From assembly GCF_000283155.1 (NCBI RefSeq), contig NW_004454208.1:1170180-1234179 (forward strand): DNA of 64,000 nt. Reading direction: 5' to 3'. The position numbers and the translations under genes were made by a program. Below the pieces are notes generated by a model, which was given only the letters and a program-made list of their open reading frames with translations, was not told the DNA's origin and did not search any database. Positions within the stretch are counted from its first letter, which is position 1. Each line of letters begins with the position of its first letter. This DNA comes from Ceratotherium simum simum (taxonomy: Eukaryota; Chordata; Mammalia; Perissodactyla; Rhinocerotidae). Shown piece by piece: positions 1 through 10,152 of this stretch.

Positions 1-520
1 GGCGGGCGCCGCTGAGCAGGGTCGCCGCTTCACCGGCCGAGTCGGCCGCCGCGTGGTGCCGTCCAGCCCGCGCCCCGGCGGAGGCAGGAGCGCGCCGGGA
101 GGGGAGCCGCGAGGAGGCTATGAATAGCGGCCGGGGCCTGGTTCTCCTCACACGCGCTTCATTTAGCCGGCAGTCAGAGGGGTGCTTATTTTTTTGAAAG
201 ATCTCGTGCCGATGCGCTTGCGACTTGGCCCGGCCTGAGGTGACAGGGAGGATGTCCCCGCAGGTCACTCATTCCCACTGGTCCCAGGGACGAGATGCTA
301 GGGCGCGGCCTAACCTGCGTGCCCGGACCGCCGTGAAGGTTTTACCGTCTCCTTTCCTCCTCAGGCTTGGTGTTACCCACACTTGAAAGGGAAGCCTACA
401 GCGAAAGGCCGCGAGCGAGGACGCAATCCCGGCCCGCCCTCCCGTCTCAGCCTGCTTCAGCCAGACGTGCGTCCCCGCCCTGCTCCCCTATCCCCAGGGT
501 CTAGCACGGCGCCTGGCCTG
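1..520. promoter_or_regulatory. CpG-rich block, probable GJA3 promoter/5' end
   Basis: The first ~480 bases are GC-rich with many CpG dinucleotides, then composition drops sharply to AT-rich DNA. No ORF or splice structure is recognisable. In mammals GJA3 (connexin 46) lies next to GJB2 on the same strand, with its 5' end roughly 25 kb beyond the GJB2 3' end. The GJB2 3' end here is near 24.8 kb, so the start of the window falls where the GJA3 promoter and non-coding first exon should be. The assignment rests on synteny and composition only. Another CpG-island promoter is possible. Confidence 0.5.
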
Positions 521-1105
521 CAGGGGATATTTAATAAATATTAGTTGACTGAATTTCATTGACCGTTCTAAAAGCTGAAAATGATCTCAGAATTTCCTTT
601 ATGAGTGATGGATTTATTGCAGGAACGTGGTAAAGTTCTACTCTCCGTTTTCAAATTTCCATGGAGCAGCTTCCACTGGTTGCCTTTCTTAGAGCCTAGA
701 TAGGTTCTGATTAGCAGTCTGCTTGCCCTAGAGAATTTGTGTTTAACTGAGATCTGAATTTCAGGTTATCCCAAGGAGAAAGAAAATTAAGCTTCTAAAG
801 GCACATCCAAAATATCTTCCTCCTCGTAGAACTTGGAAGTGTGTGCATGTAGTAGTTATGTAGACTTAGCTTTTTTTAAATTGAGAAATATTATTCTAGA
901 AGGTCTTCAAGTATTTTTCTCTATTTTTTATTCTCTCTGAGAAGCACAAGAATAGTTTCTATTTATTTTTTCTTGATCACAAAAGAACTGAAAGTTCATA
1001 ATACTTGTAGTCTCTTTGCCAAACACTATTATTGGTATTACAAGGGTAAAAAATGGAAATATAATATTGCAGTGATTTAAAACTTTTCGTTAAAAATGTA
1101 GACTT
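521..1105. other. Intergenic, no gene seen
   Basis: AT-rich sequence without a supported ORF. The piece near 500-560 ends in a TTTAATAAATATT-type run that looks like the end of an old MIR/L2-type repeat, but it is too short to assign. Confidence 0.5.
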
Positions 1106-1605
1106 AAAATGATTTTGTGTAACTCAGATATTTGTACACCCATGTCCATAGCAGCAGCATTCACAATAGCCAAAAGGTGGAAACAACCTGAGTGTCCGTT
1201 GAAGATGAATTGATAAAATGTAGTAGAAACATACAATGGAATATTATTCAGCCTTAAAAAGGAAGGAAATTCTATCACATGCTACAACACGAATGACCCT
1301 TAAGGGCATTATGTTAAGTGAAGTAAGCCAATCACAAAAGGCAAATACTGTATAATTCCACTTATATGAGGTACCTAGAGCAGTCAAATTCATAGAGACA
1401 GAAAGTAGAATAGAAGTTATAGGGGCTGGGGGAGGGGAGATTGGGGAGTTGTTTAATGGGAAGAGTTTCAGTTTTGCAAAATGAAGAGTTATGAAGATGG
1501 ATGGTTGTAAAACAATATGAATATACTTACCACAGAACTGTACAAAGATGGTTAAAATGGTAAATCTTATGTGTATTTTACTACAATAAAAAAGTTTTTA
1601 AATTA
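1106..1605 (+). mobile_element. L1 3'-end fragment
   Basis: The sequence resembles the 3' end of L1 ORF2 plus 3' UTR: a CCCATGTCCATAGCAGCAGC-type segment, then the typical 'ACAATGGAATATTATTCAGCC' region, the AAGTGAAGTAAGCCAATCAC segment, and a terminal CAATAAAAAAG tail near 1585. It is paralogous to 8502-9132. It is 5'-truncated and non-coding. Confidence 0.85.
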
Positions 1606-2263
1606 TGCTGTGTAAAGACTAGCAAAGTTAAGAAAATAATGGTTTCTTTACCTGTCATATTGTATATTTTCTAGGTGGACGACTAAGATGTTAATCATAT
1701 GGTTTAATTTTTTAGTTGTAAATATTGTTTTGCTTCTCGTTAGGTTTCAAGAAAGATTGTTTAGGATAATTTCAAGGAAAAATACATGTATATATACATA
1801 CATATGTATGTCAAAATGATTAGAACTGAATTCTCAATTGATAGTTCTCTTTCCATATTCTAGTAACATTTCTAGGAAAAAGATGTACAGTCAAGAGAGA
1901 CTTGACCACAACCTTGCTCTCTGAGCTAGGAACCCCTCATAGGAGGGATGCTGGAGGGACACCCTCTCCCCTCCACCTCCTTTTCTTCTCCTTTCCATCG
2001 GCCACTAAGATGTGCTTGCCTAGGGTGCCCCCTGGTAGTCAGGGTCGGAACTGCTTTTTAGGGCCTATACTGAATCTGAGTAAATCTTTGTGCTTGCATA
2101 CATAATGGCAGTTCAACAAATATTTGTTGAATACATCTGTCCTTCCTAAATGTGGCAGCCTAGAGTAAACACAGTAATCTTGTCTGTGATCATGTGAGAG
2201 TAGAATTTAATGGTGCTTTTCTTTGAGCACCCAAGTTAAAGATGCATAAAAAACTATTATTTG
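1606..2263. other. Intergenic, no gene seen
   Basis: AT-rich unique-looking DNA with a short TATATACATACATATGTATG stretch near 1790-1810. The segment around 2105-2135 (AACAAATATTTGTTGAAT) looks like an L2/MIR remnant. A 67-codon ORF at 1902-2105 has no recognisable domain. Confidence 0.5.
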
Positions 2264-2481
2264 GGCCGCCCCCGTGGCTTGGCGGTTAAGTGCTCGTGCT
2301 CTGCTACTGGCGGCCCGGGTTCGGATCCCGGGCGTGCACCGAGGCACCACTTCTCTGGCCATCCTGAGGCCGAGTCCCACATACAGCAACTAGAAGATGT
2401 GCAGCTATGACATACAACTATCTACTGGGGCTTTGGGGGAAAAAAATAAATAAATAAAATCTTTAAAAAAAAACAACAAAA
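2264..2481 (+). mobile_element. ERE-type tRNA-derived SINE, short form
   Basis: The tRNA-like head has GTGGCTTGGCGGTTAAGTGC (A box) and GGTTCGGATCCCGGGC (B box). The body contains 'ATACAGCAACTAGAAG' and 'CTATCTACTGGGGCTTTGG', and the 3' end is A-rich with ATAAATAAATAAAA. Flanking direct repeats AAAAACTATTATTTG at about 2249-2263 and 2482-2496 show retroposition. This copy lacks the extra 'GTTAGCTCAGGGC' tail modules found in longer copies. Confidence 0.93.
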
Positions 2482-2787
2482 AAAAACTATTATTTGATTT
2501 TTTTCCTTTTGGTTTAAAATTGCTACTATAGACAGTACTGTTCATTACCTACTTATTATACTAATTGGCAATGCATAGTAGTTCAGTTACTTTATGAGCT
2601 ATACATATGTTTTATAGTACTTCTGTAAATTAATTCAACTACTATTTATTGAACATCTGCTCATACAAGGCAGTGGGCTGGGTGTTGGGGGAGATGAGAA
2701 GGTCTCACTTTCTCTACACAAAGAAGTCATTGTGCTGAGCTCTGTGCTGATCTCCGTCCACTGGAGGAATTTACATCCTGTTTGTTC

Positions 2788-3211
2788 CACGTTTTGTTAG
2801 TGCCACTGAGTCGATCCGACTCCTAGTGAGTCCTGTGTGCAGTAGGGCAGAACCCTGCCTGGTCTGTTTGCTCCATCCTCTCACCTTCGGGTGCTATGTC
2901 AGACAATGCTATGCTGCTATTCATAGGGTTTTCGTGGCCAGTTTTTTTTTCGGAAGTGAGTGGCCAGGTCCTTCTTCCTAGTCTGTCTGAAAGCTCCACT
3001 GAAACCTGTCCACCATGGGTGAAACCTGTCCACCAGGGGTGACCCTGTTGGTATGTGAAATACCAGCGGCATAGCTTTCAGCATCACAATGACATGCAGC
3101 CACCACAGTGTGACAACTGACAGTCGGTGGTGTGGTTCCCTGATGGGGAAAGGAACCTGGGCCGTGGCAACGAGAGCAATGGATCTTAACCACTAGACCA
3201 CCAGGGCTGGC
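2788..3211 (-). mobile_element. Long tRNA-derived SINE (second family)
   Basis: Read on the minus strand it begins GCCAGCCCTGGTGGTCTAGT with a tRNA-like GTGGTTAAGATCC head. It continues through a body shared with the plus-strand copy at 19308-19705 and ends in a segment containing GAGTCGGATCGACTCAGTGG. Possible 7-bp target duplications TTTGTTC lie at 2781-2787 and 3212-3218. It differs from the ERE body. The Repbase family name cannot be assigned from sequence alone. Confidence 0.78.
3000..3039. repeat. 20-bp tandem duplication inside the SINE
   Basis: The unit beginning TGAAACCTGTCCACC occurs twice head to tail with one or two mismatches. The paralogous SINE at 19308-19705 has a single copy of this segment, so the duplication is local. 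Confidence 0.85.
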
Positions 3212-5156
3212 TTTGTTCTGAATTACGAAGTATTAATTCACAAATAAATATTTGAAACACAATCTACCTCTAAAGAAGACAATGGTAGTAAATAAACAAC
3301 ATAGTAATTTGAATAGCTTCTGACACAACTGTAAATGTCCTGTACACATTTCTTAGAAGATGTAATCAGGCACAGGGTGGAGGCAAGTTAGGTATCCTTT
3401 GAGAAATTAGGAGCAGGGCTCTGTTTTGCTGTGAAAGTCTACATCTGTGTAATTTTCTGCTTAGTTTCATAACAACACAGTATAATTCCTTGATTTTAGG
3501 GCATGTGCACTTTTAAAAACTGGCCTACCTAGATTAAGTCAAAAGTTTATAGCCAGGGTTACTTATTTAAATTCTATCTCATGCCAACATTTTTCCAAGG
3601 GCTTTTAGGAGCCCATTGCCTTCAGAACCATTACTATCGATCACCTCAGAACCCTTCTTGCTGCTCCTCAAACACTGTGGGCTACGTGGATAACAATGTC
3701 TGTATTTATTGCGTAGCATCATGGTGGGTATTTTAGTATTTCTTGAGGATTTCTTAAGAGAGAGCCAAAATCTTAGCAATCCACCATATATGGAATGAGT
3801 GTTTTGAATAAACTCTCATCTCAAGGTCTTCAAACCAGTGTGAAGAGTCATAGTGTTGACCTTTTTCTGCCTTTGCCCCCCACATCACCACCCCTTGCTC
3901 TGCAGACCCCAGCTCAGCTGGTCTGATGTATTAACTCCTCACTGTATGACTGAACTCCAGAGTGGAGTGGGAGGAGAATCTAGAACATGTTTCCTGATGC
4001 TGATAATGGTTTAGAAATCTACAGTTCCAGTCTCTCGTGAGTATTTACCTCAGAGGTTACACTGCAAAAAGGAAGGAATATAGAACAGGATATCTGCTTC
4101 TGAATTTAACAGTAGACCTGTCTCAGGCTGTGGAGTGTCAATCTTCATGATTTCCCTTCAAACCAGACAGGCCCAGCTTAATGGTCCAATACCTCATGTT
4201 CCCGTTTCACTAGAAGGTAGTTCTTCAGCTTCCTGAGCGCCTGTTTTCTTTTTTAACTCTTGCAAGATTATGAGAATCCATGAGATAATGTCTATAAAGT
4301 GATTTCAATTGGGAGGAAAGTATAAACATGCAGCGGTCAGTTTCTTATTTTGCATGTGAAAAAATAAGATTTGTTCATTTCGTATGGGCTCTGCAGGCAT
4401 TGGGAATGTGTACTGTGGAAATTCCCTGAGCTGTGCAATTGTATGACCCATACCTAACTCTTGTTGGCTAATTAACCTAATTGCAGAAAGTTGGGTGGTC
4501 AGAACAGAGGGTGGCAGAGATGTCAGTTCAATCAGAATAAGTAGAAGTAGAGCTTTCCAGAACTACTAGACTGAAAAAAGAATTCTGCTGGAATATAATT
4601 TTTCCACAATTTAAAGTAGCAAAAAATTTAAATCAGAACACTAGGTTGATACATTTATTTATCAATACGGTATGCATTATAAAGAATCTTTTTTTTTTTT
4701 TTTGCAGAGTTAAATCCAATAATTTGAGATTCCATCTCCTGTGGCAGTTTGCTTTGTCAACATAGTAACAGTAAGGCAAAGAAATCAGACTTGACTACTA
4801 ATCTTGTTACTGCAGCATACAATTTCATGAATAGTTTAAGAATTACATTATTCTTACACAAATGATTATATTCAACTAATATAAGCATTTGGAGTGTATT
4901 AACTGAATCATCTTTGTTGAGAGTTACGTGTTGTACACAGAAACTTTAGATTAATCTGCTAGAAAGTTCCTTTGCAGCTGTTCTTTCTTTTCTTTTGATG
5001 CACATTTTCTAAGTATCTATAATCCCTTGCTTGGCTAGTCAGGATGAAGCGGGGCTGGGCAAACCACGCTGGAAAAAATGCCCAGAGAAGGCAGAAGAAG
5101 GAACAACATGCTGTGGAGGAATGGCAGAATTTGTGGGAGCTGTGCACAAATCTGAA
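3212..5156. other. Intergenic, no gene seen
   Basis: Mostly unique AT-rich DNA with a poly-T run near 4688-4703. Short ORFs have no recognisable domain, and no RNA gene is visible. Confidence 0.5.
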
Positions 5157-5423
5157 TGGAGGAGGAACTAGAAAAAGAAAAACAAACTAAACCCAAAGCT
5201 AGCAGAAGGAAGGAAACAACAAATATTGAAGAGAGATAAATGAAATAGAAAATAGAAAAACAACAGAGAAAATTAGTGAAACCAAAAGTTGGTCCTTTAA
5301 AAAGATCAACAAAATTGTCAAATTTTTAACTAGATGGATTAAGAAAAAGAAGAGAGAAGACTCAAAATTACTAAAATCAGAAATGAAAGTGGGGACATTA
5401 CTACCAAATCTACAGAAATAAAA

Positions 5424-6859
5424 ATGATTTTAAGAGAATATTATGAACAATTGTGTGCTGATAGAGTGGATAACCTATATGCAATGGACAAATTCCTAGA
5501 AACCTCAAACCTACCAAGATTAAATCACAAAGAAATACAAAATCTGACTAGAGTTATAACTATTAAGGAGATTGAAAGAGTAATCCAAAGTCTCCCAACA
5601 AAGAAAAGCCCTGGATCTGATGGTTTCACTAGTGAATTCTACCAAACATTTAAAAAAGAACTAATACCAAACCTTCTCAAACTTTTCCAAAAAATTGGAA
5701 AGGAGAGAACACTTCCTATCTCACTCTATGAGGCCAACATTACCCTGATACCAAAGCCAAACAAAGACACTACAAGAGGGGCCGGCCTGGTGGCGTAGCG
5801 ATTAAGTGCGTGCGCTCCACTGTGGAGGCCTTGGGTTTGGATCCCAGATGCCCACCAAAGCACTGCTTGTCAAGCCAAGCTGTGGTGGTGTCCCATATAA
5901 AGTGGAGGAAGATGGGCATGGATGTTAGCCCAGGGCCAGTCTTCCTCAGTGAAAAAAAAGAGGAGGATTGCCAGATGTTAGCTCAGGGCTGATCTTCCTC
6001 ACAAAAACAAAACAAACAAACAAAGGACACTACAAGAAAGGAAAACTACAGACCAATATCTCTTATGAACACTGATACAAAAATCCTCGACAAAATACTA
6101 GCAAACAGAATTCAGCAGCATATTAAAAGGATTATATGCCATGACCAAGTGGGACTGATTTCCTGGAATGCAAGGATGGTTCAACATATGCAAATTGATC
6201 AATGTAATACACCACATCAACAGAAAGAAGAAAAAAAAATATGATTATCTCAACTGATGTCGCAAAAGCATTTGACAAAATTCAACACCATTTCATGATA
6301 AAAACACTCAACACTAAGAATAGAAGGAAGCTACTTCAACATAATAAAAGCCATATATGAAAAACCCACAGTGAACATTATACTTAATGGGGAAAGACTG
6401 AAAGCTTTTCCTCTAACGTCAGGAACAAGGCAAGGATGCTTGCTTTCACTGCTTCTGTTCAACACAGTACTGGAAGTTCTAGCCAGAGCAAGTAGACAAG
6501 AAAAAGAAATAAAAGTTACCAAAATTGGAAAGGAAGAAGTAAAGTTATCTTTGTTTGCGGATAATATGATCTTATATGTAGAAAACCCTAAGGATTCCAC
6601 AAAATGTATTAGAATTAATAAATGTATTCAACAGAGTAGCAGGATACAAAGTCAACACACACAAAAAAGAAAAACAGTTGCATTTCTATACACAAACAAT
6701 GAGAAATCTGACAAGGAAATAAAAAAAACAGTTCCACTTATAATAACATCAAAAAGAATGAAAAACTTAAGAATTAACATAACCAAGGAGGTGAAAGATC
6801 TGTACAATGAAAACTGCAAAACATTGCTGAAAGATATTAAAGAAGACAAAATTAAATAG
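5424..6859 (+). pseudogene. L1 ORF2 reverse transcriptase remnant
   Basis: Open stretches at 5424-5777 and 6371-6859, separated by a SINE and in-frame breaks, encode recognisable L1 ORF2 reverse transcriptase. The first contains the KSPGSDGF motif followed by the region ending NITLIPKP, and the second contains TSGTRQGCLLSLLLFN and LSLFADNMIL. The second aspartate of the catalytic FADD motif is asparagine here (codon 6563-6565). With SINE disruption and stops this is a dead copy. It is not a host gene. Confidence 0.92.
5778..6025 (+). mobile_element. ERE-type SINE inserted in L1 ORF2
   Basis: The head GGGGCCGGCCTGGTGGCGTA is followed by a body of the 'CATATAAAGTGGAGGAAGATGGGC' type and two 'GTTAGC(C/T)CAGGGC' tail modules, then an A/C-rich tail. 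The 12-bp target duplication GACACTACAAGA is present at 5766-5777 and 6026-6037, so the insertion post-dates the L1. Confidence 0.95.
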
Positions 6860-7420
6860 GAACACTTTCCATGTTCATGGATTGGAAGACCTAATATTAT
6901 TGAAATGTCAGTGCTACACCAAGTGATCTACAGATTCAATACAATCCCTATCAAAAACCCAATGACTTTTTTTCAAAAATAGAAAAATCCCTCCTAAAAT
7001 TCATATGGAAGCTGAAGAGCCAAAACAAACTTGATAAAGAACAGAATTGGAGCACAAAACTTCCTCATTTCAAAACTTACTACAAAGCTACAGTAATCAA
7101 CATTGTAGTATTGGTGTAAAGACGGACTTACAGAACAATGGAGCAGAATAAGGAGCCCAGAAATAAACCCTCACATGGATAATCAAGTGATTTTTGATAA
7201 GGGTGCCAAGACCATTCACTGGGGAAAGAACAGTCTTTTCAACAAATGATGCTGAGAAAACTGGATCTCCACATGCCACAGAATGGAATTGAATACCCTC
7301 AAACCATACACAAAAATTAACTCAAAATGTATCAAAGGCCTAAATGTAAGAGCTAAAATTATTACTTTTAGAAGAAAACATAGGGCTAAAGCTTCATGAC
7401 AGTGGATTTGCAATGATTTC

Positions 7421-8110
7421 TTGGATATGACACCAAAGGGACAGGCAACAAAAGAAAAAATAGACAAATTGGACTTCATGAAAATTAAAAACTTTTATGC
7501 ATCCAAGGAGGCTATCAACAGAGTGAAAAGGCAACCAACAGAACGAGAGAAAATATTTGCAAATCATATACCCAATAAGGGATTAATATCCCGAATATAT
7601 AGAGAACTCCTAAAACTCAACAACAAAAAACCAATCCAATTCAAAAATGGGCAAAGGACTTGAATAGACATTTCTCCAAAGAAGACATACAAATGGCCAA
7701 TAAGCATGTGAAAAAATGCTCACTGTCAGCAATCATTAGGGAAATGCAAATGAAAACTACAGTGAGATAACACCTCACACCCATTAGAATGACTACTAAG
7801 AAAAAACTAGGAAATAAGAAGTGCTGATGAGGATGTGGAGAAATTGGAATTCTTGTGCACTATTGGTGGGAATGCAAAATGGTGCAGCCACTGTGGAAAA
7901 CAGCATGGCAGTTCTTCAAAAAATTAAAAATAGATTTACCATATGATCCAGCAATTCCACATTTGAGTACATACCCAAAAGAACTGAAAGCAGGGTCTTC
8001 AAGAGCTGTTTGTATACCCATGTTCATAGCAGCGTTATTCACAGTAGCTAAACCATGGAAGCAACTCAAGTGACCATCAACAGATGAATGGTTAAGCAAA
8101 ATGTAGTATA
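7421..8110 (+). pseudogene. L1 ORF2 C-terminal remnant
   Basis: Open stretches at 7421-7663 and 7855-8073 correspond to the C-terminal third of L1 ORF2, including the '[17 protein letters not shown]' and '[18 protein letters not shown]' segments. The same regions recur in the younger L1 at 54919-55618. Stops and shifts separate them, and a solo LTR ends the stretch. Confidence 0.88.
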
Positions 8111-8113
8111 TAC

Positions 8114-8501
8114 TGTTGACCTTAAACAAATACACAGCCAGTTATTTCTCCAGCAAAAACGGTTTTATTTGGGATCAGCAAATAATTGCAATTCAGGGTC
8201 TGCAACCATGGCAAGCCACCTGCAAGTCCCTAGCAGCAAGAGGAAGAGAAACTCTTTACAGAGGGGAAGAGGAAGTTGAGAGGGCTATTGTAAGCTAAGA
8301 TCCCATTGGAAGAATTGAGAGTTTGAAGTATAGTGGCTTTTCATTGGTTGAGTTGTGACAGTCTCTCACTGGCTGAACTTCTTGCCAGTCAAGAGAAAGT
8401 CTTTCTTCTTTCTGTTGTGCTCTGCTATTGATTAGAGCATGGGAGCTCCCCCTTTTGGCCTCCCTCCATTTTTATGAGGTTTCCGTTTGTTAATTTCCAC
8501 A
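8114..8501 (-). mobile_element. Solo LTR of an endogenous retrovirus (ERV1-like)
   Basis: This 388-bp insertion interrupts the L1 3' region cleanly: the L1 match resumes directly on the other side. Read on the minus strand it starts TGTGGAAATT and ends GGTCAACA (TG...CA). It carries a CCAATG box (plus-strand 8342-8349) and an AATAAA signal (plus-strand 8164-8169) placed as in an R region. The flanks are a 4-bp target duplication ATAC (8110-8113 and 8502-8505). No internal retroviral genes are present, so it is a recombined solo LTR. Confidence 0.82.
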
Positions 8502-8547
8502 ATACATACAATGGACTATTATTCAGCCTTAAAAAGAAGGAAATTCT

Positions 8548-8802
8548 AGGGGCCAGCCTGGTGGTGTAGTGGTTAAGTTTGTGTGCTCTGCTTTCACTGC
8601 CTGGGTTCACGGGTTTGGGTCCTGGGTACGGACCTGCACCGCTCATCAAGCTATGCTGAGGCGGCATCCCACATAGAGCAACTAGAAGGATGTACACCTA
8701 CGACATACAACTATCTACTGGGGTTTTGGGGAGAGAAAAAGAAAGGAGGAAGTTTGGCAACAGATGTTAGCTCAGGGCCAATCTTCCTCAAAAAAAAAAA
8801 AA
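8548..8802 (+). mobile_element. ERE-type SINE inserted in L1 3' region
   Basis: The head GGGGCCAGCCTGGTGGTGTA is followed by the 'TAGAGCAACTAGAAGGATG' body, a single 'GTTAGCTCAGGGCCAATCTT' tail module and poly-A. Target duplication AAGGAAATTCT is at 8537-8547 and 8803-8813. Confidence 0.95.
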
Positions 8803-9132
8803 AAGGAAATTCTCCAACGTGCTACAACACAGATAAACATTATGCTAAGTGAAATAAGCCAATCACAAAAAGACAAATACTGTATGATTCCACTTATGTG
8901 GAGTCAAAATTATGGAGACAGAAAGCAGAATGGTGGTTGCCAGGGGCTGAGGGGAAGGGAAAATGGGAAGTTGTTGTTTAATGAGTACCAAGTTTCAGTT
9001 TTGCAAGATGAAAAGAGTTCTTGAGATGGATGGTGGTGATGGCTGCACAATATCATGAATGTACTTAATACTACTGAAGTATAAAGATGGTAAATTTTAT
9101 AAGTGTATTTTGCCACAATTAAAAAAAAAAGA

Positions 9133-10060
9133 TAATGGGACATGTGCACAGGTCCAGGAAGAAACCATTTCGGCTGGAGTGAACGACTTCACTAGGAAAG
9201 TAACAAAAGATGAATTTGAAAGCATACACTGGGACCAGTTGTGAAAGGCCCATGGATGACAAAAGCAACAGATGCTGGCAATCCCAGGTTGGTCCGTAGG
9301 CGACAAGCACCATCATATGATTTTCCCCAGCAAGGAGCAGGTGCAGAGAGAACACATGGCGAGTTACCCCAGCACTGGAGATCATTGGGCTAGGGGTGTC
9401 CAAAGGCTAGTGAGGCAAAGGGTTGAGGTGCTGGCTGTGAGGTCTTGGTGGTGAGGGGTGAGGCTGGGAGAGGTGGCAGGAAGGGAGGGCAGGGATGCTC
9501 CGAGGGCATTGAGGAGAATACCTAAGTGAGTGGCAACAGTGGAGGCCGAGTGTACCAAGAAGTCTTGGACTTTCTCGGGCATTTGCCACATGATAATGGC
9601 AGGCATGGTGCAGTGCTGTTAGGAGAGGCTGAAATGGCAAAAATTAGGCCACTCCATTCCCAGGGTACATTTTGTGTGCGTTATAACAAGGGAATGGAAC
9701 AGGTCGGAGTGTTCTTTAGGCTAAGCACGTGAGGTTCTTTGACCTCACGTGCTGACAAGTGTTGCAGACCCCAGATTTGGAATATCTCGGTCAGAGAGTG
9801 CAGGATGCTCGCCTCTCCAAGCCCCAAAGAGATGGGAAATGGTAACTGAGTGTCCTCACTGTCAGTGATGAGGTAGAGAAGAGAGACACACCACTGACTG
9901 GATTGTGTCTGTCTTGGCCGGGGACGAGCCCTTACCATCCAGCTCCCTGAGTGGTTGTGGCGGTGGCTGAGAGGGGCCCTACAATCTGCTCAGCCCTTTG
10001 AGATTGTTGACGGTTAGAGGGTGAAACCTCGCCATCAGAGAGGTGAGAAACCAGGAGAGT
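9133..10060. other. Intergenic, no gene seen; contains a hairpin
   Basis: Several overlapping 60-94-codon ORFs occur on both strands, none with a recognisable domain. Base composition is moderate. The 9724-9753 inverted repeat is the only structured element I see. Confidence 0.5.
9724..9753. repeat. Perfect 12-bp inverted repeat with CACGTG
   Basis: The arm AGCACGTGAGGT at 9724-9735 is exactly complementary to ACCTCACGTGCT at 9742-9753, with a 6-nt spacer. Each arm contains a canonical E-box core CACGTG. It could be a chance or mutation-derived snap-back palindrome, or a paired factor site. Confidence 0.85.
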
Positions 10061-10152
10061 CATCTCCCCATTTCCCCTCCCCGCAGCCCCCGGCAACCAC
10101 TGTTACATTTTCTGTCTCTATGAATTTGACTCATATTCTAGGTTCCTCAGGT
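10061..10152 (-). mobile_element. Short L1 3' fragment
   Basis: The piece CCCCGGCAACCACTGTTACA to about 'GAATTTGACTCATATTCTAG' matches the reverse complement of the L1 3' UTR segment also seen at 14405 and 17970 (the 'CTGGCAACCACCATTC' region). Confidence 0.65.

Larger units (their letters stand above)
5157..9132 (+). mobile_element. L1 retrotransposon, 5'-truncated, with later insertions
   Basis: A plus-strand L1 starts in mid-ORF2 and runs through the reverse transcriptase and C-terminal regions to a 3' end with a poly-A tract at about 9120-9131. It is interrupted by an ERE SINE (5778-6025), a solo LTR (8114-8501) and a second ERE (8548-8802). Its 3' segment is paralogous to the L1 fragment at 1106-1605. 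ORF2 is broken by stops and frameshifts, so it cannot be autonomous. Confidence 0.92.
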
